A DNA stretch of 64,000 nt from Ravibacter sp964559125. GTDB lineage: Bacteria > Bacteroidota > Bacteroidia > Cytophagales > Spirosomataceae. A program made the position numbers and the translations under genes. Positions 43,436 to 52,013 of the stretch are shown in pieces; within the stretch, counting starts at the first letter, position 1, and every line of letters starts with the position of its first letter. The stretch is from contig CAZLGW010000014.1 in NCBI GenBank assembly GCA_964559125.1, positions 69,678 through 133,677 on the forward strand, read 5' to 3'. A model generated the notes under the pieces. That model was given only the letters and a program-made list of their open reading frames with translations, did no database searches and had not been told where the DNA came from.

Positions 43436-44656
43436 TTAAGACTCAAGGCTCAGAAAATTGTGTCCCATCCTGTCGCGTTTTGTCTTCAGGTAACGCCGGT
43501 TATGGGGGTTGGAAGGGACTTCAATGCCTACGCATTCCACAACTTCCAGGCCATAACCGATCAGGCCTACTCTTTTTTTAGGGTTATTCGAGATCAGCCG
43601 CATTTTTGAAATGCCGAGGTCTCTCAGGATCTGGGCGCCTACGCCGTAGTCACGGGCGTCGGTCGGTAACCCCAGCTCCTCATTTGCTTCGATGGTGTCG
43701 CGTCCCTCTTCCTGGAGCTTATAAGCTTTCAGCTTGTTGAGAAGACCTATACCCCGTCCCTCCTGATTCATATAAAGCACCACGCCTTTACCTTCGTTTT
43801 CCACCATTTCCATAGCGGCATGAAGCTGTCCTCCGCAGTCGCAACGGCACGAACCGAATATATCTCCGGTAATACAGGAGGAATGGACGCGGACCAGCAC
43901 GGGCTCATCCGGCTCCCATTGTCCCTTGACCATTGCGATATGAATGTCGCCCGTATTGGTCTGAGAGTAGGCTATCAGGTCGAAATGGCCCCATTCAGTA
44001 GGCATATCCACCTTTGATTCCCGCCTGATAAGCGATTCGATAGAAAGGCGATAGGCGATCAGGTCTTTTATGCTGATCAGTTTCAACCCGAATTTGTCGG
44101 CAAACAGCCTCAGCTCAGGCAGCCGCGCCATGGTGCCGTCTTCGTTCAGCACTTCGATCAATACGCCCGCAGGCTGCAGCCCGGCGAGCCTGGCCAGGTC
44201 TACGGCTGCTTCCGTATGGCCGGCGCGACGCAGCACTCCGCCATCTTTGGCCTTTAAAGGGTTGATATGCCCGGGTCTCCCGAGGTCTTCGGGCTTGGTT
44301 TCCGGGTCTACCAGAGCCAGGATGGTCTTGGCGCGGTCGTTAGCGGAAACACCGGTGGTACACCCCTTCCCGAGCAGATCGACAGTAATGGTAAAAGCCG
44401 TTTCGTGGGTAGCGGTGTTGTGAGCCACCATCATGTCGAGATTCAGCTCCCGACACCTGGCTTCGGTAAGAGGGACACAGATCACTCCCCGCCCTTCCTT
44501 TGTCATGAAGTTGACCATCTCGGGCGTTATGCATTCCGCAGCACAGATGAGGTCTCCTTCATTTTCGCGGTCTTCATCGTCCACTACCACTACCATTTTA
44601 CCCGCTTTTATATCTTCAATCGCTTCGTCGACCCGATCCAGTCTGATATTAGCCAT
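43436..44656 (-). CDS. ribBA: Bifunctional 3,4-dihydroxy-2-butanone-4-phosphate synthase / GTP cyclohydrolase II
   Basis: 406 residues. The N-terminal RibB half (1-200) carries VVVDDEDRENEGDLICAAE, TGVSANDRAKTI and the HTEAAVDLARLAG metal-binding histidine segment. The C-terminal RibA half shows the zinc cysteines (SCITGDIFGSCRCDCGGQL), MNQEGRGIGL and the arginine/tyrosine pair. Both half-reactions of early riboflavin synthesis look intact. A structured leader with a terminator-like hairpin precedes the start; no FMN riboswitch consensus is present. Confidence 0.96.
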   Translation of the reverse strand: MANIRLDRVDEAIEDIKAGKMVVVVDDEDRENEGDLICAAECITPEMVNFMTKEGRGVICVPLTEARCRELNLDMMVAHNTATHETAFTITVDLLGKGCTTGVSANDRAKTILALVDPETKPEDLGRPGHINPLKAKDGGVLRRAGHTEAAVDLARLAGLQPAGVLIEVLNEDGTMARLPELRLFADKFGLKLISIKDLIAYRLSIESLIRRESKVDMPTEWGHFDLIAYSQTNTGDIHIAMVKGQWEPDEPVLVRVHSSCITGDIFGSCRCDCGGQLHAAMEMVENEGKGVVLYMNQEGRGIGLLNKLKAYKLQEEGRDTIEANEELGLPTDARDYGVGAQILRDLGISKMRLISNNPKKRVGLIGYGLEVVECVGIEVPSNPHNRRYLKTKRDRMGHNFLSLES

Positions 44657-44722
44657 ATTCGTAAAAATAAAAACTGAAAGGGAGGCGGTTACGCCTGTTT
44701 TAGCCCCGGTTCGCTCTTTCAG
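44657..44722 (-). promoter_or_regulatory. Structured ribBA leader with terminator-like hairpin
   Basis: Minus-strand RNA folds into an outer stem CTGAAAG/CTTTCAG (44722-44716 with 44680-44674) and an inner AGGCG-TAAC-CGCCT hairpin (44696-44683), followed at once by TTTTTATTTTT (44673-44663) and then the start codon. It resembles an attenuator. The promoter (TATATTTG) lies 48 bases upstream. Confidence 0.55.
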
Positions 44723-44769
44723 CCTGTTAATGAAATCTCAATCTAAAAACTAACCGTCTATATGAGAAA

Positions 44770-44795
44770 CAAATATAGAATTACTGAACGTTCAA
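44770..44795 (-). promoter_or_regulatory. Promoter of the ribBA operon
   Basis: Exact -7 element TATATTTG (44777-44770, minus strand) with TTG 15 bases upstream (44795-44793). A perfect palindrome TGAACGTTCA (44785-44794) overlaps the spacer and the -33 TTG, a possible operator. Confidence 0.6.
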
Positions 44796-44994
44796 AAAAT
44801 ATATATTTTCGGGTTCTTGCTGACTTGCGATTTCTGACTGCGGATTCCTGATGACTTTTTTAAGGGAATGATCGTTGATAAGCTTCTCATTATCATGTGT
44901 TTAGTGCCATAGAATGCGTTCCCATCGGAATGACGTTACGCTTTATCTGAAAGTAGTGTTTCACGCGAGTTATAAATAGTAAATCGAAACCTCT
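44796..44994. other. Noncoding gap between ribBA and ybaB promoters
   Basis: Together with the ribBA leader this makes a 407-base divergent gap. I see no gene or clear structured RNA in this part beyond the promoters listed. Confidence 0.5.
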
Positions 44995-45002
44995 TATCTT
45001 TG
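44995..45002 (+). promoter_or_regulatory. Promoter -7 element of ybaB
   Basis: TATCTTTG is an exact TAnnTTTG match; transcription would start near 45009, upstream of both possible starts of the gene. Confidence 0.5.
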
Positions 45003-45063
45003 TTCTCTCGTCCTGAAGATGGGGCAGTCAGAAAATTTGTGGTTTAGAAAGCAAGTAAAGAGT

Positions 45064-45402
45064 ATGTTCGGGAATTTAGGTGATTTGATGGGGAAGGTGA
45101 AGGACCTGCAGGCGAATATGAAGGTAGCCCAGGAGCAGTTATCCGCTATTACCGAAACCGGTGAGTCCGGCGCCGGTCTGGTGCGCGCCACGATAAACGG
45201 CCATAAGAAGCTGCTGTCGCTGGAAATCGATCAGTCTATCGTACAGCCGGAAGATAAGGAAATGATGCAGGACCTGATTGTTGCTGCGGTCAACAAGGCC
45301 CTTGAGACTATCGAGCCGAAGATAAAGGAGCACCTCAAAAATGCGACGCAGGGATCGCTGCCGAATATCCCTGGCCTGGACCTGGGAAGTTTTCTTAAAT
45401 AG
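45064..45402 (+). CDS. YbaB/EbfC family nucleoid-associated protein
   Basis: 112 residues from the ATG at 45064. An ATG at 45019 in the same frame adds 15 residues not typical for the family, which begins with MFGxxGDLMGKVKDLQ. The coiled first helix, then ATINGHKKLLSLEIDQSIV and PEDKEMMQDLIVAAVNKALE match the DNA-binding dimer fold. Homologues bend or coat DNA and are often linked to recR/dnaX, but dnaX here is 17 kb away. Confidence 0.9.
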   Translation: MFGNLGDLMGKVKDLQANMKVAQEQLSAITETGESGAGLVRATINGHKKLLSLEIDQSIVQPEDKEMMQDLIVAAVNKALETIEPKIKEHLKNATQGSLPNIPGLDLGSFLK

Positions 45403-45461
45403 GCATATTTTATGCCCTCTCTTTATAACGTTCCGTAAATGACCCTCCCGCCGGTAGCCCG

Positions 45462-46469
45462 ATGACCAAGGTAGCAGTAGTTATTCTCAACTATAACGGA
45501 AGGGTATTTTTACAGCAATTTCTGCCTACTGTATTAAAATATTCCGAGGGATGCGAGGTATGGATAGCCGATAATGCTTCAACCGACCAGTCCCTGGAAT
45601 GGATAGAAAGCCAGAAGCTGCCGGTTAAGACACTTGCATTCGGGGTAAATGACGGCTATGCCGGTGGGTATAACCGCGCACTGCGTGAGATCGATGCGGA
45701 GTATTATGTTCTTCTGAATTCGGATATAGAGGTAACCCCGGACTGGATCCAGCCGGTTATCGATTTTATGGATTCCGATCCTGCAATCGCTGCCTGCCAG
45801 CCCAAGATATGCGCTTATGACCTGAAAACTCACTTTGAGTATGCCGGGGCGGCAGGCGGATACCTCGACTATCTCGGGTATCCATTCTGCCGCGGACGTA
45901 TTTTTGATACACGTGAAGAAGACCTGGGGCAATACGACGACAATACCGATGTTTTCTGGGCGACAGGCGCATGCCTGTTTGTAAGGGCGGAGGCTTTTCA
46001 CAGCCTGGGCGGCTTTGACGAAGTTTTTTTTGCCCACATGGAAGAAATCGACCTCTGCTGGCGGCTCAGTAAGGAAGGGTACCGCGTAACCTATTGCGGA
46101 GCCTCCAAAGTGTTTCATGTAGGAGGCGGAACGCTGCATAAATCCAATCCCAGGAAAACGTTCCTTAATTACCGGAATAACCTGATCATGCTCTATAAGA
46201 ATCTCAGCCCCTGGCAGAGATGGAAGGTAATAGGGATGAGGCTGATTCTCGACGGTCTGTCCAGCGTGAGGTATATAGCTTCGGGTGCATTCCCCGATGT
46301 TTTAGCGATCGTACGGGCTCACTTTGCTTTTTATGCTATGATAGGGAAACTGTCAAAGCAGGCGAACGGATCAAAGAAAGAAATACAGCTTTATAGTAAG
46401 AGTGTGGTCTGGGAATATTTTGTTCTGGGGAGGCATAAATTTCCGGAGTTGAAGGGGTTTGGAAAGTGA
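45462..46469 (+). CDS. Glycosyltransferase family 2
   Basis: 335 residues with a GT-A fold: VAVVILNYNGRVFLQQFL, IADNASTDQSLEW, NDGYAGGYNRALRE and the DxD-type NSDIEV. FWATGACLFVRAEAFHSLGGFDEVFFAHMEEIDLCWRL gives the acceptor-side ED motif of rhamnosyltransferase-like enzymes. It probably adds a sugar to a cell-surface polysaccharide or glycolipid. Gap of 59 bases from ybaB. Confidence 0.9.
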   Translation: MTKVAVVILNYNGRVFLQQFLPTVLKYSEGCEVWIADNASTDQSLEWIESQKLPVKTLAFGVNDGYAGGYNRALREIDAEYYVLLNSDIEVTPDWIQPVIDFMDSDPAIAACQPKICAYDLKTHFEYAGAAGGYLDYLGYPFCRGRIFDTREEDLGQYDDNTDVFWATGACLFVRAEAFHSLGGFDEVFFAHMEEIDLCWRLSKEGYRVTYCGASKVFHVGGGTLHKSNPRKTFLNYRNNLIMLYKNLSPWQRWKVIGMRLILDGLSSVRYIASGAFPDVLAIVRAHFAFYAMIGKLSKQANGSKKEIQLYSKSVVWEYFVLGRHKFPELKGFGK

Positions 46470-46480
46470 GGTTTTTTGAG

Positions 46481-46535
46481 CCGGGTCGGAGACCCGGTGT
46501 CGCACTCCCGTCGTCTCAACGAGGGAGAACCTAAA
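46481..46535. repeat. Two-hairpin repeat unit
   Basis: CCGGGTC-GGA-GACCCGG (46481-46497) followed by a CTCCC/GGGAG hairpin (46505-46527) and CTAAA. On the complementary strand it aligns along most of its length with 17463-17522. It lies between convergent genes. Confidence 0.75.
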
Positions 46536-46752
46536 GCTCCCAGATGGTCGGACTATTGTGGCGCCTGAGGTGCTTCCGTATTTCCATCCAGAAAGCCAGT
46601 ACCAGGTAAATAATGATAGGCGATCCGAAAGTAAGGAAAGAGGCGTAAATAAAATAAAGCCGGATGCTGCTTGCCGAAAAGTGGAGTTTTTCTCCCAGTC
46701 TGGAACAAACTCCGAAGACCTGATTTTCCAGGAAATAGCGAAGTGGGATCAT
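46531..46752 (-). CDS. Small PspC domain protein
   Basis: 73 residues: a single PspC domain (ENQVFGVCSRLGEKLHFSASSIRLYFIYASFLTFG) with two hydrophobic stretches and a short basic end (MEIRKHLRRHN). It is related to the PspC halves of the large protein at 7.6-10.1 kb. Probably an inner-membrane stress or regulator-interacting protein. Its start is 83 bases downstream of the GT2 gene's stop on the same strand. Confidence 0.85.
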   Translation of the reverse strand: MIPLRYFLENQVFGVCSRLGEKLHFSASSIRLYFIYASFLTFGSPIIIYLVLAFWMEIRKHLRRHNSPTIWEL

Positions 46753-46835
46753 ATTGTTTATCCGGGATTAAGGGGGCTAAATTAGAAAAACCTTTCGATA
46801 TTGTAAAGTAGTGTACCGTAAAGTTGACGATTGCT

Positions 46836-47597
46836 TCATCTTCCGTACATCTTGTCGTCTTCGACGCAGCTTTTCAGCCAGTCATCCAAAGCCGCCGTGC
46901 CGGCTCTTTCGGGCAGGCTAAGGGTTTTAAAAAAGGAACGGGCCACTCTCAGCCTTTTTGAAAAGCTATAAGAGGTTTCTCCCAGGGCGTTCCTTTCACG
47001 CCGGACTTTAAAAGCACCGCATTTCAGCCTGAATTTTGCGATCAGTCCCAATAAATAGGGGCTATCAGGAAGGTAACGGAAAAATGGTTCGGCAGCGCTT
47101 TTCCTGATCAGCAGGAATAAGCCGGCGTTCGGAGGGATGCGTCCCCGGGAAAAAAGAGAAACTATCGTCTTGAAAACAAAAGAGGTGAAGAGCCGGCCGG
47201 CCGATTCATAATTGCCTTCTCGTGTGGCAAATACGGTATCCGTATCGCTTTTCAGACAGTCTGCGAGCAGCGGGACGACCTCAGGAGTATCCTGGAGATC
47301 TGCATCGAGCGTAACACATTTAGAGTAACGGGCATATATCATCCCGCATAATAAGGCATGGCTTTGTCCACAGTTGTTCCGCAGCCTGACAATGCGGAAA
47401 GGAATACATGTCGGCAGGCTTTCGAGTACTTCCTGCGAAGAGTCGGGAGAGGCGTCGTTTACATAGACGATTTCTGCCTGCCACTTCTCCGATGCGCAAA
47501 CCTGTGCGATGCGCGCATGTAGTTCCTCCAGTGTATTTTCACTCTTGTAGACGGGTACGATGAAGCTGATCCCTTCAGACTCAATAGCCTTTTCCAT
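46836..47597 (-). CDS. Glycosyltransferase family 2, DPM1/ArnC-like
   Basis: 253 residues: ISFIVPVYKSENTLEELHARI, EIVYVNDASPDSS, VRLRNNCGQSHALLCGMIYA and the catalytic DADLQDTPEV. This resembles polyprenyl-phosphate glycosyltransferases but lacks the two C-terminal membrane helices of ArnC. Last gene of an overlapping four-gene run (methyltransferase, aldolase-like, dehydrogenase, GT2). Its start lies inside the dehydrogenase's last 17 bases. Confidence 0.88.
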   Translation of the reverse strand: MEKAIESEGISFIVPVYKSENTLEELHARIAQVCASEKWQAEIVYVNDASPDSSQEVLESLPTCIPFRIVRLRNNCGQSHALLCGMIYARYSKCVTLDADLQDTPEVVPLLADCLKSDTDTVFATREGNYESAGRLFTSFVFKTIVSLFSRGRIPPNAGLFLLIRKSAAEPFFRYLPDSPYLLGLIAKFRLKCGAFKVRRERNALGETSYSFSKRLRVARSFFKTLSLPERAGTAALDDWLKSCVEDDKMYGR

Positions 47598-48525
47598 AGT
47601 CTACTATATTCAGCAATTGCTGTCCGCCGAGATAGCGACGCATGTTCTCTTCGAAAAGGCCGAACCACCGGTAGTCAGGGCCTTCCAGGCTTCTTCCGGC
47701 GTGGGGACTAACCAGGATATGCGGCTCTTCCCAGAGAGGGCTGGACAGAGGCAGCGGTTCTTCAGTAAAAACATCCAGGGCCGCCCCGGCAAGCCTGTTC
47801 TCCCTGATTTGCTGCAGGAGGGCGTTCTCATCCAGAGTGCCGCCCCGGCCGATATTGACGACGTAGGCTCCGGCCGGCAAAAGAGATAGTTCGGCAGCTC
47901 CGACATAATGGATGGTTTCCGGCGTTTTAGGGAGGCATATCACAAGAAAATCGGTTTCCGCAAGCCGGGTCTTCCAGGATGACCGGCTATAGACGGCAAA
48001 ATGCCCGTCAGTCGAATCGGTTTCGAGATTCCGTGCTCCGGAGACCTCCATGCCCAGCCCCGACAGCACGACAGCTACCCTTCGGGCCAGGCTTCCCCAC
48101 CCCAGGATCAGGCATTTTTTTTCTTCCAGAATCATCAGCCGGTGCCTTTGCCACAGTCGTTTGTGCTGATGATCGCGTAATATATGAACAGAACGGGACA
48201 GGGTCAGTATTAAAGCCAGGGTGTGTTCGGTGAGCTCCTGGTCGTATACCCCGCGCGCGCAGGTCAGCAGAATTCCTTTTTCGATAAGGAGCTCTTTCTT
48301 TTGCAGGATAATATCTACACCGACCGAATTGGACTGCATCCAACGTAGCTTCCGGGCGTATGGCAGGCTTTGGATAAAGTGCCGGTTGCCCATCACTATT
48401 TCGGCCTCTTCAATGTAGCTTTTGGCCTCTCCTTCGTCTGCAGCGACCCGTATTTCCATATCACCTGCTATTTCCCTGAGTTTCCGGAAATGGTAAGGCG
48501 GCGGTGGGTACATCAGCAGAATCAT
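47581..48525 (-). CDS. D-2-hydroxyacid dehydrogenase family protein
   Basis: 314 residues. NAD-binding fold with ILGWGSLARRVAVVLSGLGMEV, the arginine segment (NIGRGGTLDENALLQQI), and catalytic histidine in LVSPHAGRS. The usual GxGxxG reads GWGSLA, an acceptable variant. It reduces a 2-oxoacid to the D-2-hydroxyacid with NAD(P)H. Substrate unknown; the neighbouring aldolase-like enzyme could supply a 2-oxoacid. Overlaps neighbours by 17 and 4 bases. Confidence 0.85.
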   Translation of the reverse strand: MILLMYPPPPYHFRKLREIAGDMEIRVAADEGEAKSYIEEAEIVMGNRHFIQSLPYARKLRWMQSNSVGVDIILQKKELLIEKGILLTCARGVYDQELTEHTLALILTLSRSVHILRDHQHKRLWQRHRLMILEEKKCLILGWGSLARRVAVVLSGLGMEVSGARNLETDSTDGHFAVYSRSSWKTRLAETDFLVICLPKTPETIHYVGAAELSLLPAGAYVVNIGRGGTLDENALLQQIRENRLAGAALDVFTEEPLPLSSPLWEEPHILVSPHAGRSLEGPDYRWFGLFEENMRRYLGGQQLLNIVDYGKGY

Positions 48526-49346
48526 GCGATATAAGGATTACTTAACCAATCGGTTACAAGTGAACTGAATTGGCGGAAATCGTCCTCTTCCTCCGCAGGA
48601 GTTCTTCGTTTGGCTTCCCTGTACGCCTCTTTGATAGCGCTGACCATATAATCAATGCCGAACTCGCTGCAGTCTTTGATAAAAGTACGTCTCAGGAAGC
48701 TGAATTCTATGTTAAGCCGGGCATATTCGTTAATGAGGTACCTGCTTCTGACAGGTTGACCGCTATCCGGATAAGTGACCCCGCCCATACCCAGCCGGCA
48801 CGTGAAGTGTTTCCTGATGTCGGCAATGGTTTGTCCCAGCAGGGGATAGAAAATATTCGGGGTACCCTGCTGTATATGGAGATCATTAAGGCCGATATAA
48901 GCCCTTTTTAACTGAAGTGACGATAGCTCGCGCAGTTGTTCCAGGGCAGCTACGGTTTCAATAAGAATATTAACGGCAGCGGCATTGCCGACGTGGGCAA
49001 TTACCTTTTCGACATGCAGGGCTGACGTAACCATAGGGAGGAAGATTTCGTCTGCTCCTCCACCGACAGCAAGATCCACTTCCCTGAGTGTGCTGTCTCC
49101 TGAAAATTCGTTGATACGACACAGAAGTTTTCCCGCAGGTACGATCTGCCTCAGTCTGCAGAGATCCTCGTAAGTGTTGTGATTGATCTGGGTGTCAAAG
49201 TTTTTCTGGCGCAGTTTTTTTCCTTGGTTTTCCCAATCGACTATAATACCGTCGACACCGGCGTTTACGGCCGCCGAAACCAGCGCGTCGTCGACAGAGA
49301 GAAGCAGGAGGTCAAAATGGCCCTGGTTTGTATTATGGTCTGTCAC
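48522..49346 (-). CDS. HpcH/HpaI aldolase / citrate lyase-like protein
   Basis: 274 residues of a phosphoenolpyruvate/pyruvate-type TIM barrel: GVDGIIVDWENQGK, KLLCRINEF with the conserved Arg, GADEIFLPMVTSALHVEKV, ILIETVAALEQL and IGLNDLHIQQG (metal-site Glu and Asp). Enzymes of this family make or break carbon-carbon bonds of 2-oxoacids, usually with pyruvate or acetaldehyde-type partners. Within an overlapping operon with a D-2-hydroxyacid dehydrogenase. Specific reaction unknown. Confidence 0.82.
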   Translation of the reverse strand: MTDHNTNQGHFDLLLLSVDDALVSAAVNAGVDGIIVDWENQGKKLRQKNFDTQINHNTYEDLCRLRQIVPAGKLLCRINEFSGDSTLREVDLAVGGGADEIFLPMVTSALHVEKVIAHVGNAAAVNILIETVAALEQLRELSSLQLKRAYIGLNDLHIQQGTPNIFYPLLGQTIADIRKHFTCRLGMGGVTYPDSGQPVRSRYLINEYARLNIEFSFLRRTFIKDCSEFGIDYMVSAIKEAYREAKRRTPAEEEDDFRQFSSLVTDWLSNPYIA

Positions 49347-50130
49347 TTTCTTGATTTTTTTGTGCGACTATCATACAACTTGTTCCAAACGGAATCTTCT
49401 TCCTTTTGCGGATAAAGCTGGTTTCCCAACTGAGGAGCAACTGCAGGATCTTTGCCATAAACGGCCGGGTCGATAAATGTTCCGTCTGTTTTTTCCGGCG
49501 GGTATTCTTCTGACTGAAACCCATAACATTCGGGATAACCCGCACAAGCCACATAGGGACCCAGAGAACAGAAAAGAAATAGGTTTTATAATATACTTCA
49601 AAGCCACAGCTTCTGAGGAGTGTTTCGAGTTGACCGGTCCGGTATCGCCTGAAATGCCCAAGCTGGACGTCATTGTCCGACCAGAGTGACTGAAAAGCGG
49701 GTACCGTAAGAATAAGCTTCCCGTCATCCGTAAGAAGACTGTGGATATGCTGCAAAAACAGGTGATCATTTTCTATATGCTCCAGCACGTCGAAGAAGCC
49801 GACTCCTTTCAGCGGGCCTCCCGGAGGCTTAAACTCTTCCAGGGTCGTATGTACGGTTTTGCTGACGCCACGCGCCTGCGCATTCCGGATGCCTGTTTCG
49901 TACGGTTCTACGAGCGTTACATCGAAGCCGTTGTCCTGCAGTAATTTGGCTGTAATACCGTTCCCGCCGCCAATGTCATAAAACTCGCGGTCAAATTCAC
50001 ATGACAGGATCGCCCGGAGGATACAGCGGTTACGGTGCCGGTACCAGAATGAAGTGTCTTCCATCTGGAAACAGACCTCGTTCCCGTCGCTTGGATAGGA
50101 AACCAACCAGTTATCTTTGTCAGGCTGCAT
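49333..50130 (-). CDS. Class I SAM-dependent methyltransferase
   Basis: 265 residues. SAM-binding motif I (FYDIGGGNGITAKLLQDNGF), the acidic loop (VTLVEPYETG) and the motif around FFDVLEHIENDHLFLQHI are clear. A C-terminal hydrophobic helix near residues 195-215 (VLWVPMWLVRVIPNVMGF) may attach it to a membrane, as in lipid or ubiquinone-type methyltransferases. First gene of the overlapping four-gene run; 14-base overlap with the aldolase-like gene. Confidence 0.88.
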   Translation of the reverse strand: MQPDKDNWLVSYPSDGNEVCFQMEDTSFWYRHRNRCILRAILSCEFDREFYDIGGGNGITAKLLQDNGFDVTLVEPYETGIRNAQARGVSKTVHTTLEEFKPPGGPLKGVGFFDVLEHIENDHLFLQHIHSLLTDDGKLILTVPAFQSLWSDNDVQLGHFRRYRTGQLETLLRSCGFEVYYKTYFFSVLWVPMWLVRVIPNVMGFSQKNTRRKKQTEHLSTRPFMAKILQLLLSWETSFIRKRKKIPFGTSCMIVAQKNQESDRP

Positions 50131-50202
50131 GGAATATCCGCCGGGTATTAATTATTATTTCCAAAGAGGGAATGCAATGACATAAAGCAGAGTATCAGGA
50201 AT

Positions 50203-50217
50203 TTGTTATGATAACAA
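50203..50217. promoter_or_regulatory. Operator-like palindrome upstream of the methyltransferase operon
   Basis: TTGTTAT G ATAACAA is a perfect 15-base palindrome, inside a 10-base inverted repeat (GCCGGGTATT near 50147 and AATACCCGGC near 50246). It lies about 75 bases before the operon start. Confidence 0.5.
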
Positions 50218-50303
50218 CCGAAATATCGTGAAATTAGCAATTGAAATACCCGGCATTCTCTTCTATTTTTAATTTGTGGTATATAGCCTGGCCGATAGCC
50301 TGT

Positions 50304-52013
50304 TTATTCTACTTCGTAAAGGATTAATTTCCATATAGCAGAGGAGAACTGCCCGATTTCAGATAAGCCGCTTTCCCGGGGATTCTGTATGGTTTCGGCC
50401 GACAACACATATTTGCAATCCAACGCCTTGAGCGCAGAGTTATCCAGCTTTATATCCCTGGGAGCAAGGGTCTTATCCCTGGTCACGTGGGTGCTGAAAT
50501 TGTCGTCACCCTGGTCATACAGCAGTATGCATTGACTGCCCCACTCGTCGAAAAAGCCTTTTATAGTCTGGGTTTTTTCCAGTTCGTCGGCCATGATATC
50601 CCGGAATTTGTGTTTGTAACTGAGCGGGTAGGTGGTTACATACCCGTCGGCAGTCCACATACCATTATATTGAGCAACCGCCGGGGGGATGCCAAGGTTC
50701 ACAACGCGGGCAGAAGACGATGTTTCGCCGGTAACCTGCTTAATCCGATCGAACATCTCCTCAGCATAGTAATCTTTATAGCGGTATATATAATGATAAG
50801 GTTTAATAGTGATAAGCGGTTTTACAAAAAGGGCGTAATAAGTCGGCTGATAAGCAAATGAAATCAGCATTTGAAGTGCGAACGCCGCGACTATTGTTTT
50901 TTTTATGCGAACCCCTCCCGACAGGATAAGAGACCGTGCAGCGGCAAGGTGCCAGAGTACCTGGAGAAATATGTGAAAGCGGTCGAGACTGTACATCCGG
51001 AGCAACTGGCTCTGATTTCTAAGCCAAACGACCGGTTCCCAGTTGAGCAGGGCAACGTAAGCGCAAATGCAGGTAATAACCAGAAGGATTAGCGAAAGGA
51101 GACGATCGGGATACCCTTTTTGGATCGTATCCCTGATGAATACGATCAGGACAATTGGCAGAATAACCAGGGTGTGTAAAGACAATGCTACATCTATGTT
51201 GCCGTAGAGGAAGTATCTCACGAATATTTTAAAGCATGTTAGTGGCGAAACGGCATAACGCAGCATTTCCGTACGATGGGAAACGAACCCGGCGCCGGTC
51301 AGCAGGTTGGAGAAGAGGTCAATTTTCGGAAAGCTGTATAACGCCAGCAGGATAGCCGAAGCAATGATCAGCTTTCTGACGGGTCGTTTCGCCCGGAAAT
51401 CGGCGATGATGAGGAGAAACAGCAGGAATACTATAAAAATACCTGCCGACTGGAAGTTGGAAACAAAAGGAAACAGCGATACGATCAGCCAGTCTGTCCA
51501 TCGGTTGCGGTCTTTTCTGAGGTTCAATACTGCATAAAGCAGCATTGGCTGTCCGGCTATGCTCATCGTCCACGCTGGAAGAAAAGGAGTGAACGCAAAA
51601 GAAAGGGATAGGAACGCACAGGGAAGGAGGCCGAGGCGCCAATGAGTATGCATTAGCAGCCACATGCCCGTCAGTGCGACAAGACTGGTTAAGATCATCA
51701 ATACATTGAGCGCCTGAAAGGCAGGCAGCGCCAGGTTGAGCAGGTAGTAGATACTGAAGGAGTTTACCAGGGTAAATTTAGGAATGCCTCCGAGAAACTG
51801 GCCGACGATCTCAGTGGGTGAGGAATGGGCATACCCGTTTTCTACTACTGTACGGTACCAGACTACATACGAGTCGAGGTTATCGAATGCATTGTAATAT
51901 GCATTTTCTCCCAACAGGAAAAAAGGCAGGTGATAAAGCAAAAACAGAGCGGCTGTAAGAGTGAGATAAAAGCTGGAATGAGTATTTTTGTAAAGCTTAA
52001 TATTCGGGAGCAT
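50304..52013 (-). CDS. DUF6044-like polytopic membrane protein
   Basis: About 569 residues from the ATG at 52013; an earlier in-frame ATG at 52112 would add 33 residues that show no signal character. About ten membrane helices, with ENAYYNAFDNLDSYVVWYRTVVENG after the first, a periplasmic acidic pair as in GT-C-type transferases; the C-terminal 140 residues are soluble. Resembles the YkoS/DUF6044 group linked to surface glycosylation in other bacteria. Assignment is tentative; substrate unknown. Confidence 0.6.
   Translation of the reverse strand: MLPNIKLYKNTHSSFYLTLTAALFLLYHLPFFLLGENAYYNAFDNLDSYVVWYRTVVENGYAHSSPTEIVGQFLGGIPKFTLVNSFSIYYLLNLALPAFQALNVLMILTSLVALTGMWLLMHTHWRLGLLPCAFLSLSFAFTPFLPAWTMSIAGQPMLLYAVLNLRKDRNRWTDWLIVSLFPFVSNFQSAGIFIVFLLFLLIIADFRAKRPVRKLIIASAILLALYSFPKIDLFSNLLTGAGFVSHRTEMLRYAVSPLTCFKIFVRYFLYGNIDVALSLHTLVILPIVLIVFIRDTIQKGYPDRLLSLILLVITCICAYVALLNWEPVVWLRNQSQLLRMYSLDRFHIFLQVLWHLAAARSLILSGGVRIKKTIVAAFALQMLISFAYQPTYYALFVKPLITIKPYHYIYRYKDYYAEEMFDRIKQVTGETSSSARVVNLGIPPAVAQYNGMWTADGYVTTYPLSYKHKFRDIMADELEKTQTIKGFFDEWGSQCILLYDQGDDNFSTHVTRDKTLAPRDIKLDNSALKALDCKYVLSAETIQNPRESGLSEIGQFSSAIWKLILYEVE

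Noticed and set aside
44674..44722. FMN riboswitch before ribBA
   Set aside because: The leader lacks the RFN consensus (AGGGCGGGGTGAAATTC-type blocks).
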